Shown in pieces: positions 9,455-19,855 of a DNA stretch of 64,000 nt. The stretch is taken from NCBI GenBank assembly GCA_016110215.1, contig JADWQD010000003.1, positions 2,108,001 to 2,172,000 of the forward strand, given 5' to 3'. The stretch is from Capronia americana. Lineage: Eukaryota > Ascomycota > Eurotiomycetes > Chaetothyriales > Herpotrichiellaceae. The notes under the pieces were generated by a model. That model searched no databases. It worked only from the letters and a program-made list of their open reading frames with translations, and was not told where the DNA came from. Every line of letters begins with the position of its first letter. The first letter of the stretch is position 1. The translations under genes and the position numbers were made by a program.

Positions 9455-11017
9455 ATGGATCCCACTACCAGTGCTCCCGAGCTCTCTCCGCAGGGTGAGC
9501 CAATCAACATGGACGAGCTCGCAGAGACTGTTCGTTGGATCCTCGTCCCAGAACAAGACCAGGCTCCGGGAGGTGAACTGCAACAGCTTCTGCGACTTCG
9601 CGACAATCTGCCCCAGGGAATGACTCAGACGCAGCGGGCCGAGGCGGATGCCCTATTCGACAGGGCGTTTGGAGTGTTTGACACGGCGCTTAGCTTTGTC
9701 CCTTTGCCTCAGAGGCACGAGTTGTTTCGTGGCCGCGCAGAACCTGACTCGGCTCCGACGATTGAAGAGCTGCGCCAACATGTCCTAGATTTTGCGCGGG
9801 ATGAGCTGGTTGACGACGCTGACGCTCATCAAATAGTTGCGGCGATGGCACGCCTCTTCCAAGGCCCTCTGGCCAGTGTCCCGGACTTTTGCATACCTGC
9901 ACTAGAAGTCATGTTCGTTTTTGAGCTAGGGATTCCCGCACGTTCCGTGTTGTCGCGGCTGTTCTATGCTTACCTTGATAGGAACACACGGCGCATTGGG
10001 GAAATTTCGCAGCGTCTCCTGGACAGCGGCACTCGCTTCGAATTTATCCGATTTGGAGGAATCCTGATTCGTGTCAACGAGAGCCCGCCATACCCTCTCG
10101 CCAACGACGACAGCGACATCGACATCGACAGTTTCAGCAACCACGATGGTGACCGCAACAGCGAAAGTAACAGCAATAGCGGCAGCGAGGAGGAATACGG
10201 CACCCTCCACTGGTTGACGTTGTCGACAATCGTCCTTGCTGACCCCCCATCGCAGGAGTTCGACCTGGAAGAACAAGAGAGACGGGGAAGATTGTCTGGT
10301 TCCTATCGTGACATAATCGACCTATCCCACTTCATGCATGCTCTCAGAGACTACAACAGTCAATTGTACGGCATGTTCACCGGCACAGTGGCTCACGATG
10401 ATTTTTATCCTCACCATCACCAGCCTTTGAGAGATAACATCTATGACTTTGACCGGGTCTGGTTTCCCGATTTGCCAGATCTGGAGGATGACGTTGCCTT
10501 GGGAGGAGAGGTCGACGAACGGATATTCGCCGATGACGAGACCATCCTTTCACGGATCCACGAACGGCTTTTCTATGCGGAGAGGCGCATGATCACACGC
10601 GAAGAATCCCTTCTCCGCAACGGACACACCCTGGAGGCATATGGTTCACGGTACGAACGGACCAGGTACCGATACCGCCTGAAATCGCGGGTTGCCGGCT
10701 TCCGGAACGAACGATACCGAGATATGTTCAGGATCCCTTCCAGTGTCCAGCCAGCGCCAATCGCTCGGCCCTATGAGACGGCGGATCCCTGCCCGATCTG
10801 CTATGATGCTCTCGAGCGGACAGAAGGTGAGGTTTCTTGTCCCCCTGTCGTGACTTACCACTGCTGCAACAGACCCTTCCATACTGACTGCTTGCTTGGA
10901 TGGTTACTCCCCAATGCTCATGGTCTTATGACTTGTCCATGGTGCCGGGCGAGTGTGTCACTCGAGAACCTGGGCGAGGTACTGGAGTCAAGAGTCCGCG
11001 AGCTGCAGTGTTTGTGA
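9455..11017 (+). CDS. C-terminal RING-finger protein, probable E3 ubiquitin ligase
   Basis: Single exon, 520 residues. A degenerate C3HC4-like RING occupies about residues 445-505: CPICYDAL, then C followed by HCCNRPFHTDCLLGWL, then CPWCRASV. The RING would bind a ubiquitin-conjugating enzyme. The rest lacks a recognised domain. Residues about 210-250 form a strongly acidic Asp/Asn/Ser tract (DDSDIDIDSF, then NSESNSNSGSEEEYG). The N-terminal half is helical in composition. The start at 9455 has an A-rich leader directly upstream. No transmembrane segment is visible, so it is probably soluble. RING placement at the extreme C-terminus with an unrecognised long N-terminus is common in Pezizomycotina lineage-specific proteins. 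The RING call is firm; the substrate is unknown. Confidence 0.85.
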   Translation: MDPTTSAPELSPQGEPINMDELAETVRWILVPEQDQAPGGELQQLLRLRDNLPQGMTQTQRAEADALFDRAFGVFDTALSFVPLPQRHELFRGRAEPDSAPTIEELRQHVLDFARDELVDDADAHQIVAAMARLFQGPLASVPDFCIPALEVMFVFELGIPARSVLSRLFYAYLDRNTRRIGEISQRLLDSGTRFEFIRFGGILIRVNESPPYPLANDDSDIDIDSFSNHDGDRNSESNSNSGSEEEYGTLHWLTLSTIVLADPPSQEFDLEEQERRGRLSGSYRDIIDLSHFMHALRDYNSQLYGMFTGTVAHDDFYPHHHQPLRDNIYDFDRVWFPDLPDLEDDVALGGEVDERIFADDETILSRIHERLFYAERRMITREESLLRNGHTLEAYGSRYERTRYRYRLKSRVAGFRNERYRDMFRIPSSVQPAPIARPYETADPCPICYDALERTEGEVSCPPVVTYHCCNRPFHTDCLLGWLLPNAHGLMTCPWCRASVSLENLGEVLESRVRELQCL

Positions 11018-11832
11018 GCGCACCGGAGCGAAGGTAAGTAGAAGTTGTTGTTGTAGTGCTGCCGTTGAGGATGAAAAGGGTGTGAGAGAGCGCGGAGAGA
11101 TAGACAGGCTGTTGACACCCCTGAGCTGCGACGCGAATAGGTAGAGTAAACGCTATGCAGGCTGGTCCGGTTTAGCACGAACAGGATGTCTGTTGAGCAA
11201 TTCCTAGATAACCCTCGGAAATGGTACCGGTACCATATCTGTCCGTACTCGTATCAGGAACAGGAAGATCAAACTTGTCCAACAAGCTCATCGCAATCCT
11301 TCTTTTCCCTTTTCTTCCCCTTAACTCTGTGACATTGCGACAACCGAGATGTAGATATGTAGATGTGCAGTACTTCCTATCTACGACAGGTCAACCATGT
11401 GCTCAATCTGTATGCCCCCTGCTGCTGATTCCACACAGGACAAAACCCATGTAGTGGCCAAGGCAGAACAAATAGAAGAAGCCATGGGTAAGTAACTGAA
11501 GGAAGATCGAGAACTTCGACTTACATAGTCACAATTAACCCCATCAAGCCGGGCATGTCGAGAAGAGGGAACAGAATGTACTATGTACCTCGTACCGTAC
11601 AGTTATAACACGAGTACCACAGTACACGCACGGGTTTAGGGACCTACTGTATACATACGGTGTCAGTCTGCAGTGAACTTCCTCCATCTAGCTGGACACA
11701 CCGAACCAGGCAACCCGGCCATCCCGACAACATAATATAGCCCACGGTCGCTACAGTCCTGACACAGTTACAAACAGTACATTGACACCGGGGGAAACGG
11801 AGCAAACTACTAACCGGTAGACAAATCCCGCC

Positions 11833-11861
11833 CGCGCGCGCACACACACACACACACACAC
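11833..11861. repeat. Alternating (CG)4(CA)n microsatellite
   Basis: About 29 bp of uninterrupted pyrimidine-purine alternation, CG units followed by about ten CA units. This is a standard microsatellite and a Z-DNA-prone composition. Length is likely polymorphic between strains. Confidence 0.85.
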
Positions 11862-12107
11862 TCGTGAGGCTCTTAGTATATCCGACTAAGGAGGCATGCA
11901 CAGCACAGGACAAGCAACGGACCGGCTACCGCGCGCGCTGGTGATAGGCTTGACATTGCCGGAATCCTCGGCTACCGTGCCCGACGTACGGAGTAGATAG
12001 TAAGGTAGTTGGTATACGAGGTGCTGTGTACTGTAAGAGCTCTCGTGCTGGAGTGGAGAGGCCCAGGTTAGTTACGAGTACGAGTGGTGGTTGAGTGCGG
12101 AGGTCGG

Positions 12108-12161
12108 GGGGGCGGGAGAGGGGAGAGAGATATCCACCCCCTCTCCCTCCCTCTCTCTCCA
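12108..12161. repeat. Purine tract facing pyrimidine tract, short inverted repeat
   Basis: A G/A-rich run (12105-12130) is followed by a C/T-rich run (12137-12160). Arms GGAGAGAGA (12122-12130) and TCTCTCTCC (12152-12160) are perfect inverted copies with a 21-nt loop. In the bZIP promoter; could form a hairpin. Confidence 0.65.
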
Positions 12162-12412
12162 CTTATCCATCCCATCCTATTAAAGTCGAGGATTTTCTCA
12201 GAATTTAGATCCGTTCTTACCGTGTATATGTGCTGTATGTATATCGGCTCCACCAGCAGCAACTACTCTATCACAGTTCATAGTGCGGTGCTCGAGGTCC
12301 GATTTTGTCAGAAAGCTCTGTCTGTCTGTCTCTGCTTCCCGGCATACGTACCATCAGATACATATTGACATATCCTATTTGCGCCCACGCCTACACACAC
12401 ACGCGTGCATGC

Positions 12413-13379
12413 ATGGCTGAGAGGCGCAAGCGAGGACGTCCGCGCACGGAAGCCAGGCTCGACAATTGGTTCGGGGTCGAGGACGCGAGGGAACGGAAGC
12501 GCATACAAGATAGATTGGCGCAGCGGGCGAGACGTAAGTTCCTTGTTTGGCCATTAATGCCTGCTTTTTTTGGGTCTGCTATTGTCCTGGCCAGGTCTGG
12601 TCTGGTCTGGTCTGGGCTGCCTTACGGACGACGCATTCGCGCCCGCGGGCAGGTGGCGTTTGGCTGGTGTATCTAGGACAGACACACATGCGCTCCTTCG
12701 TACTCATTTACATACTTACTTTGTGGTCTTGTGCTTTACAGGAGACCGTCTACTCGGTCGACCACCGACGAGCAAAGCAGGCAGTGCCAGCGATGAGAGC
12801 ATTGCGACCACGTCCGAATCTTCCAGCGATGCTAGCACGAGTAGCCAGGCCGTCCCCTCGGAGCTCGTTGCGGGACTCGATTCGCGGCCATTGTCGCGGC
12901 GGGACGCTCCCTCGCTCGCTCGTCTCCCCGTGATGCGGATTGAGCTGATGCGACCATCAGCATCCGTGGTCGCGCTCGCCACGAGAATGCCCACGGACCA
13001 CTACTTCTTGTGCTGGCCTGCCTGGCCCATCTACTCGGCTCTGACCCAGCACGGGCTCATGCAAGGCACAGGGTGTCCGGACTCCAACGAGGAGGCAGCC
13101 TCGCCGCGGGAATACCTCTCTCTGCCGGCACCGCTGCGGCCAACGCCCCTGCAGCTCGCGATGGCGCATAAGCGGTGGATTGATCGGTTTCCGTTCCCGC
13201 GGCTGCGAGACAATCTCATCCTGCTCAACGGGTTGGTCGACCTGGACGAGTTCGTGCGCGACTTGTTCGGCATGGCGAGCCTCCTCCTGCGGCCGGACTC
13301 GCAGCGAGCGACGTGGGAGCCGGAGTCTTGGTCTATAGGGTCTGAGTTTTCGTTGAAATGGGGATATTTGTTCCTGTGA
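12413..13379 (+). CDS. bZIP-type transcription factor with DUF3425 domain
   Basis: Exons 12413-12533 and 12742-13379 give 252 residues; the junction restores RAR|RDRLLGRPP. The N-terminus is basic (MAERRKRGRPRTEARL, an AT-hook-like RGRP) and leads into the bZIP basic region RKRIQDRLAQRARR. A leucine zipper is not obvious after it, which is usual for this fungal group. The C-terminal half is the DUF3425 domain: PTDHYFLCWPAWPIYSALTQHGLM, then TPLQLAMAHKRWIDRFPFPRLRDNLILLNGLVDLDEFVRDLFG, ending in a hydrophobic WGYLFL. A nuclear regulator, target unknown. The intron has a (TCTGG)4 repeat at 12596-12615. The start is the first in-frame ATG before the basic region. Confidence 0.85.
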
Positions 13380-13904
13380 TGCGTCTGATGATACGTAATG
13401 CATGCGTCTCTCCGGGTTGGCTCCTAGCTACTCCGTACAGAGGTCGGCTACGGTGATACACGCGGAGCAGCCAATCATGACATTGCGCCGCGCTGCTAGT
13501 CGATCGCTAGGGAGCGCCACTGGATTTTGTCAGAATCTGGGCCACTCGAACAGTCACGTAAATGGTCTTGGTAGGTCTATCTATATCGGCATGCCCCTTG
13601 ACTTGATCGTGTCGCTTGCTGTCCCTCGAAGGTGGAGCTTCTGTAGCCCCAGACTTTGTCGCCCTTCTCCCGTCTTTGCTTCCCCACGGGCGGATTCCTC
13701 CATGGCGGATTGCACAAGGCGTCTAGACTTCGGACAGACGTGATTCGGAACGGATACCAGTCGAAACTGCCTCGGCGACACGGCTATTGTACGCTTAGAT
13801 GCACGAGGCATCCCAGGGATACATATATCAAGGAGCAGGATGACAAAGACATCACCAGGAGGACATCGACTCCAATTGATATCACCGACCGCCACACTGC
13901 AAAG
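13380..13904. other. Intergenic region upstream of MFS transporter
   Basis: About 525 bp between genes on the same strand. No domain-bearing frame; presumably the transporter promoter and leader. Nothing striking seen. Confidence 0.55.
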
Positions 13905-15985
13905 ATGGCGAAACTTACCAACTACAACATTTGGATCGGGATGATCGTTGCCATCGGCACGTTCGGATACGGTTATGGATTCGGCGTCTTCATCACCAGC
14001 ATAGGGCAACCGGGGTTTTACAAGGATTTCGACCTTGACCGTGAGCGAGTGACTTTGATGTTTGCTGGAGGGGTCGAGGCTGACATATTACATATGAAAA
14101 GCCACGAGCAAGTATACTGCAAAGTGAGCACGAGGTCCTTCCTCACCACGAACGAAGCATGCGTGCTGACGTCCTAACCACCTTCCAGCATACTGGGCGC
14201 GGTCAATGCCCTCTTCGCCGCCGGGGCTGCATTTGGCGCCATCGCCCAGGCCTGGCTCGCCGACTGGGTGGGCCGCAAGAAAGCTCTCGCGGCGTCTGCG
14301 CTGTTCTCGTTGATCGGTGCCGGTTGGGCTGCCGGATCTCCATATCTGGCCATGCTCATCACCATCAGGATATTGCATGGGTTTGGCCTCGGGATGCAGA
14401 TCTGCTTGGTCCCCTTGTACCTGACCGAGGTGTCACCGCCTCATTGTCGCGGACTCATGACGGGTATGACCGTCATGGGATTCGGGCTCGGATACGTGGC
14501 GTATGGCTTTTGGCCCCGTCCGGTGTGTGGTGTGTGTAACCGACTGACGGGTCCTCCAGTGTCGCGTGGGTTTCCGTGGGGACATATTTCGCGAAGAACG
14601 AGACCCTTCAATGGCGTCTCCCGCTGGCCCTGGCATGCGTCGGGCCACTGGGTCTTCTTGTTGGAATCTGGTTCGTACCCGGTCAGTGATTACCACCTAT
14701 CTGTGAGAGACTATCTGTGGGACCCTGGTGATGTTAACCCAAAAGAACAGAATCACCACGTTACTTGTGCTGGACTGGCCATCACGACGCGGCTCTCCAG
14801 GTCATCCGGCGCCTCCATCGGGACCCGACCGACCCGGAAGACTCTGCGGCCCAAGCGGAATTCATGCAGATCCAAGCACAGGTTGAAAAGGATAAGGAGC
14901 AAAAGTCCGGATACATCCAGATGTTCACCAAACCCAGCTGGCGGAAACGCTCGCTTCTCGTGCTGTTCATCATGTACGCTTTCCTGTCCTGTACAGCGAT
15001 GATGTTCATCTGGGCTGACTCGTGCTAGGTTCGCGTCCCAAGCAACTGGAGTGAGTCGGCCGACACCGTGCAGCAACTTTGGATTGACGTCGTCGATAGG
15101 TCAACGGTATCGCCAATTACCTGGTCGTTATATTCGGGACACTCGGCCTGAGTGGTGTCATGCCATTGCTCGTGTACGGTAGGTGATTAGTCTGCTCCAA
15201 AATGAGGAACCCAGACGCAAGTGATAGGGAACTGACTCTTTTCCTTCCTTTGGTTAACAGCCATCTACGCGGTGGTCGGGACCATCGCCGCGTTCGTCGC
15301 TTGTTTCACCATGGATATGTTTGGTCGCAGGAGGCTCTTCTGTAAGTCTGCCCTGCTTCTGAGTGGCACCTAATTCGAACCCATGCTCACCGCAGTTTTT
15401 CAACCTCTAGTGATTGGCTTCCCTGCTCTCGCCCTCAATCTCCTAGCGGAGGCTCTTCTCCAGAGAGCGTATCTCGGGAGCACGAACCAAGCGGGCCTCG
15501 GCGCAGCAGTAGGCTTCATCTTCCTGTTTATCGTGCTGTTCCAGTTCATCGACGCCCCATCATTCGTGTGGTGCTCCGAGATCTTCCCAACCACTATTCG
15601 AGCGAAGGGCATCGGGTTGAGCATGTTCGCCTATTTCGTCGGATTCATCACCTTTTCGACGCCGGGCGCGCTGGCTTTTCGGAACATGTAAGCGCTACTA
15701 TTGATTATCTTCCTTCCTTCCTTCATCTGTGTTGCGAATCCCGACTGACTTGTAGGGTCGAGTAGAACCTGGAGGATGTATTTGATCTTCATGAGCTTTT
15801 GCGTTGTTTGCGAGGTCGTCGTCTGGGCCTTTGTCCCCGAAACTCGAGGTCTGCCGGTCGAGGAGATGGGAGCATTGTTTGGTGACGAAGTCGTTCTGCA
15901 CATGACCTCGGATGGCCGCGGACTGGTTGAAAAGAGTGATGGCGTGGTTCTCGACCATGTCGAGGTGGTCGCGGCTAAGGAGTAG
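13905..15985 (+). CDS. MFS sugar-type transporter, ten exons with two 22-nt micro-exons
   Basis: Twelve-helix plasma-membrane H+/sugar symporter type, 497 residues. Exons: 13905-14040, 14102-14123, 14189-14500, 14560-14681, 14751-14973, 15029-15050, 15100-15178, 15261-15341, 15411-15687, 15766-15985. Every phase closes. Exon 2 (22 nt) restores FDLDPTSKYTANILGAVNAL, and exon 6 (22 nt) restores LFIMFASQATGVNGIANYL. Family motifs: ADWVGRKKA in the first loop, FVPESPRYL after helix 6, FGRRRLF in the symmetric loop, and FVPETRGLPVEEMG after helix 12. The GYGYGFG segment lies in helix 1. Closest in style to fungal lactose/hexose permeases, but the substrate cannot be called. The stop at 15985 faces the histidine phosphatase gene. 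Confidence 0.92.
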
Positions 15986-16350
15986 GAGCGGATGATGATT
16001 GACGAGACGGGGACAGAAAGAAAGTACGGGCGGGCTACGCTTTCCCTGGCAGGCGTAGCCGGTCAGTTATTCAAAGTATGTACGGAGGACACGATCTGTA
16101 AGTTAGAGGAAGAAAAACATGGAAGAGACAAACAGCGCCGACGAGGCTTGGCAGTAAGCATTTCTCGTCCGTTGCTTCTGTTCTACCACCCGAGTTCTTC
16201 ACATCATCGAACATTCGTAAAGTAGCAAGACGACTACATCGGTGCTCGCTAGTCAACAACGACTGGTGAAATGACCTGCCTACCGCACCGCGCTCTCGTT
16301 CGCATCGACTCCATTAGCATTCTTGTCGCCGTACCATCTCGCCCCCTCCC
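15986..16350. other. Convergent intergenic spacer
   Basis: 365 bp between the stop of the MFS gene and the stop of the histidine phosphatase gene. Holds both 3' ends; no gene seen. Confidence 0.6.
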
Positions 16351-16998
16351 TCACTGTAGCACGACATCTGGTCCCGTCTTGATTAAGGTAAACGTCTTGT
16401 AGGCTCCCAGTGGCACATTCGCACCTGGGACAAGTTCCATCACCACCCCTTCATGCGTCACCACGACGATATCCTCCCTCCCATCCGGATGGGCCCGCAA
16501 CTCCTCGGAAACTTCCCACAGCCGTTGCAGGATCCTGATTTTCCGCTGTGCGACGGCCGCACGAGCAGGCGACCACGGCCCCGTCTTCTCCAACCACCGA
16601 GGCGGCAGTCCGCGGATCTGGGCCTCCAACCCAGGGAATTCAGCCAGCAACTCATTGGGCGGTGATCCGACATTGCACGCCGGGGTGCTGATTTCTTGCA
16701 GGTCCGGATCCAAGGCCAGGGTCACCCCGCCTATCCTGACCCCCTTGGCCGAGTTGGCGGGATAGTGGGCGGCGCTCAGGACGCGAGGCAACGCCGAAAG
16801 AGAAGTCTGGATGGCTCGACGAAGCGGCGAGACCAGCACGGCGCCCACGGTGTCCGAGTTGTCGTGGATGAAGCGTCGGCCTAGGTCCTCCGCGAGGTCG
16901 AGCCCGCGTTCGCTCAACGGGGCGTCCGGGATTGTTGTGTCGTTGCGAAGGTTATGGAGGCCCTCGGCGTGGCGGACCAGATGGACTTTTCGGCTCAT
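16351..16998 (-). CDS. Histidine phosphatase (phosphoglycerate mutase-like)
   Basis: Branch-1 histidine phosphatase superfamily, single exon, 215 residues. The start ATG at 16998 gives MSRKVHLVRHAEGLHN, where the RHxE motif carries the phospho-accepting histidine. Further landmarks: DAPLSERGLDLAEDLGRRF (the L-T/S-x-x-G block), AVLVSPLRRAIQTSL (substrate Arg), and VVVTHEGVVMELVPG near the C-terminus with the second catalytic histidine. Members hydrolyse phosphate esters of varied small molecules; the true substrate here cannot be inferred, and a glycolytic mutase role is unlikely given the size. It resembles the small fungal PMU1-like group. The minus strand is convergent with the transporter gene. 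Confidence 0.88.
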   Translation of the reverse strand: MSRKVHLVRHAEGLHNLRNDTTIPDAPLSERGLDLAEDLGRRFIHDNSDTVGAVLVSPLRRAIQTSLSALPRVLSAAHYPANSAKGVRIGGVTLALDPDLQEISTPACNVGSPPNELLAEFPGLEAQIRGLPPRWLEKTGPWSPARAAVAQRKIRILQRLWEVSEELRAHPDGREDIVVVTHEGVVMELVPGANVPLGAYKTFTLIKTGPDVVLQ

Positions 16999-18072
16999 TG
17001 CGCAGTGCGACTGTGCTTGCTTGTAAATCGGATGTCGAATCAAGAGAGTAGGGCTTCGATTCGTTCACGGAGGTCGTGGGAACAGGAGCGGTCCATGTCA
17101 GTTCAGGCTGTGTCTGTTTCGAAACGAAAGACGGGTCAACGTAGTGAATGCTTGGGACACTCTCTTTGCTGTGGCTGGAGCCGAACCCTGCTACGGTGGC
17201 TCTGCTCCAGCTATTATATGTCACGTACCCGTGTCACATCCAGCGGTCGCGGCAAGAACATGGTGCTCAGCTGCCCATCTGCATGTGGTGTAGGCTTTCA
17301 GCTTCGTATGCGCCAAGTTGGGAAATCCGAAGGCTGAACGGCAGCCAAGCAGCAGAAGCAGAGAACCGTGCGGAGTCCGCACCAATCTTTCGTGAGATTC
17401 GCACCCACGGGACGAAAAGGCAAGGAAAAACTACCCAACAGTCTGAACCTCGCGTGTCACACGCTATGCAGAATAGAAAAGCTGGCTGACATTCCTCTAT
17501 GTCGTTGACCAGCGACTACTGTGCTGAGTGCTCGACTGTATTAGCGGATGAAGATCCAGGAGTGTCCAATGAAACGCACTGCCAATGAATTCTGGGTTCG
17601 CTCAGGGGGGATCAAAGCGCAGACCTGAGCTGAAGCCACAGTGGGTAGTTGGTAGGTTGAGAGAAATTCATGTTTTGGTTGAAACAGGGCTGGAGGTATG
17701 TATATGAACGGAGGTCGAGTATTCTATCGTCATGCACGGGCGAGCTGTACTTGGTCCCTATCTGCAAATACACAACTGTTGCAGGAGCAGGAGAGGTTCA
17801 TAAACCGACTGCTCCCTGGTCCGGACTGTGGTTGAACCGTCGCCTGGGCCCGAGCCCTGGCCCCCGGTCATTTTATTTGCCATCTGCGGCTTCATTACCG
17901 GTAGCAATACATGGATATCAAAAAGGCCGAGTGGCGTCCCGCCGGAACCATGCCTAGCGGAGCGGAAACATCATGCGCCCCTGCTCAGTGGCCTAATGGT
18001 GATCCAAAGGCAGTACGTTTCGAAAGGCCAGAGTTTGTCCGCCGTTCCAATACTGCCGAAAGGGCCTGCGGC
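16999..18072. other. Intergenic region between histidine phosphatase and GLE1
   Basis: About 1.07 kb upstream of the phosphatase and downstream of GLE1. Several short frames, none with a domain or believable introns. No gene called. Confidence 0.55.
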
Positions 18073-19855
18073 CTATGTAAGTGAGAAATGATTCTCTTTC
18101 TTCCATCCCTCCACCATCAGCTGCAATGACTTGGCCACTTGCTTCTCCTGCATTTCGTGGGGCAATGTTTTTGGAAACTCCACCACTGCCTGCCTCAACG
18201 CTGCAATGCCGGCAGCCCCGAAGAACAGCACAAAGCGGTCGATTGAGTTATTCTCCAACATGTTCTTCAACAATATTAGATGACTTGTCTGAACTTCTTG
18301 TGGAGGAGTGTTGATGATATGCGCCAGACTGGACCAGAAATGCACAGGTGGCCACGGGTTCTGGAATCTTGCCTTTGAGAAGTTTCGTAGCGCAATAGAG
18401 GCGTAGCCCACCCCGAGACCCGTAAGACGGTCGTAGTGTTTATTCTGGGTCGTAAAGGCGCGCTTCGAGTCGGCGGAATCGTCGATTCTATCGAGACGCC
18501 AGCCAAGTCGGAGTTTGCCCGCGGCGGTGGATTCAGAGCCAGATATGCCGAAGAGGATGGGAGCGGCGGCGTGGAATTTGCACATAAGAATCGGGATCAG
18601 TGACTGACTTGGCACGGGTCGGGAGGAACTATTCGCAGGTGCGTTCCGGGCGAACTGGAGATCGGGCATTGAAAAGATCTGTGCGACGAGGGTGCCGATC
18701 GGTTCAGCGGCCTTAGCGTTGACGGCGCATTCGCCGACGAAGGCGGCCATGACGGCTTTGCTGAAAATGGAGAGAAGATACAACAGCAATGATGGGACTG
18801 TGGTCGTGCCATTGTCCCCCAGGTTGAGATGTGCCGGCAAGAAATCGCTGACATATACTGGAGGCGATGGTAGCTCCTTCAGTGCTCGAAGCAGAGTTGT
18901 CTTGACTCGGTCATACTGTAATGGATGTTAGTCTGGAGACGATCTGCATCAGAGTGGGAATCGTATGACTTACCCCGACTCGATTGGAGGCCTTGTCGTC
19001 GGTCAACTGCCCTACACTTGTTCGAATAGCCCGTCGCATGTCACCAACGTGTGGTTTCAAGGCTGGGTTTTTTCTGGTCGACGTCCAGAACTCTGATCGG
19101 AATGTCTTCAGCTTCTTGTGGAGAGCCAGGTATTCGCGGTGTCGCTGCTCGATCTCTGAAGGTGGGACTTGAGGTGGGCGGGAGGTGGCTGGTTTTATGG
19201 CCGGTTGGATTGTAGGTGCTGCCTTAGTGGCGGCTTCTTCTTGCTGCTTCCTGAGAGCAGCTTCCTTTTCAGCGTTTGCTTCCTCCTTTCGCTGTGCAAG
19301 GTCTCTTTCTACCCGCTCCCTTTCTTCTGCGTCGGCCTTCTCTTTTGCGCGACGTTCTGCTTCCTGTCGAGCACGCTCCTCACGCTCACGACGCTCTTCT
19401 TCTTCCTTTCGGATTCTTCGCTCCTCCTCCGCTCTTTTGCGAGCTTCCTCCTCAGCCTTTCTTCGTCTCTCTTCCTCCTCAGCCTTTCTTCGTCTTTCTT
19501 CGTCCTCTAACCGTTTTTTCTCCTCTTCCTCACGCTTTCGTCGTTCTTCTTCCTCCTTCTTGATGTAAGCTTGGAGAACAGCCTCGGCCTGCTTTCGTAC
19601 AACTTCATGCTGGGCACTGGCAGCATCGAGCTCTAACCGATGGACATGAGCCTGGGCCGCTTCTCGGGCGTCGAGCTCGTCCTGCTGCCGACGCCTCTGA
19701 TAAGCATGAAGCTTGGAACTCTCGATTTCGTGTAATTGGAGTTGGCCCAATGCCCGCTCAAGTTCCCACTGTAGTTGGCGCGAGGGACTGTCGTCATTCC
19801 TCCGACTTCTGGGGCTATTCCTGGCTGAAAATGGCGAAGTATGGAGTTTGGCCAT
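18073..19855 (-). CDS. GLE1: GLE1, nuclear-pore mRNA export factor
   Basis: Gle1 sits on the cytoplasmic face of the nuclear pore and, with inositol hexakisphosphate, activates the DEAD-box ATPase Dbp5 to release exported mRNA. Exons 18974-19855 and 18073-18915 give 574 residues; the junction reads NRVG|YDRVKTTLLRALKELP. Residues 1-90 are Ser/Arg-rich with a helix. About residues 90-205 form an exceptionally charged coiled coil of Glu/Lys/Arg with repeated EEERRRKAEE blocks. A Pro-rich hinge (TSRPPQVPPSE) precedes the helical Gle1 domain, which includes EYLALHKKLKTFRSEFW, DMRRAIRTSVGQL, LPAHLNLGDNGTTTVPSLLLY, and the end GRASIRL-like helical repeats up to QLMVEGWKKENHFSLT. The start is the first ATG of the long frame. 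Confidence 0.88.

Larger units (their letters stand above)
11018..12412. other. Intergenic region with simple repeats
   Basis: About 1.4 kb between the RING and bZIP genes, without a supported gene. It contains a CG/CA alternating tract and a purine/pyrimidine hairpin (listed separately), and repeated GTACGAGTAC-like words around 11580-11640 and 12070. Confidence 0.6.

Noticed and set aside
19169..19568. Plus-strand frames opposite GLE1 rich in Ser/Phe/Leu
   Set aside because: They are the reverse complement of the Glu/Arg-rich coiled coil; their repeats follow from GLE1 codons.
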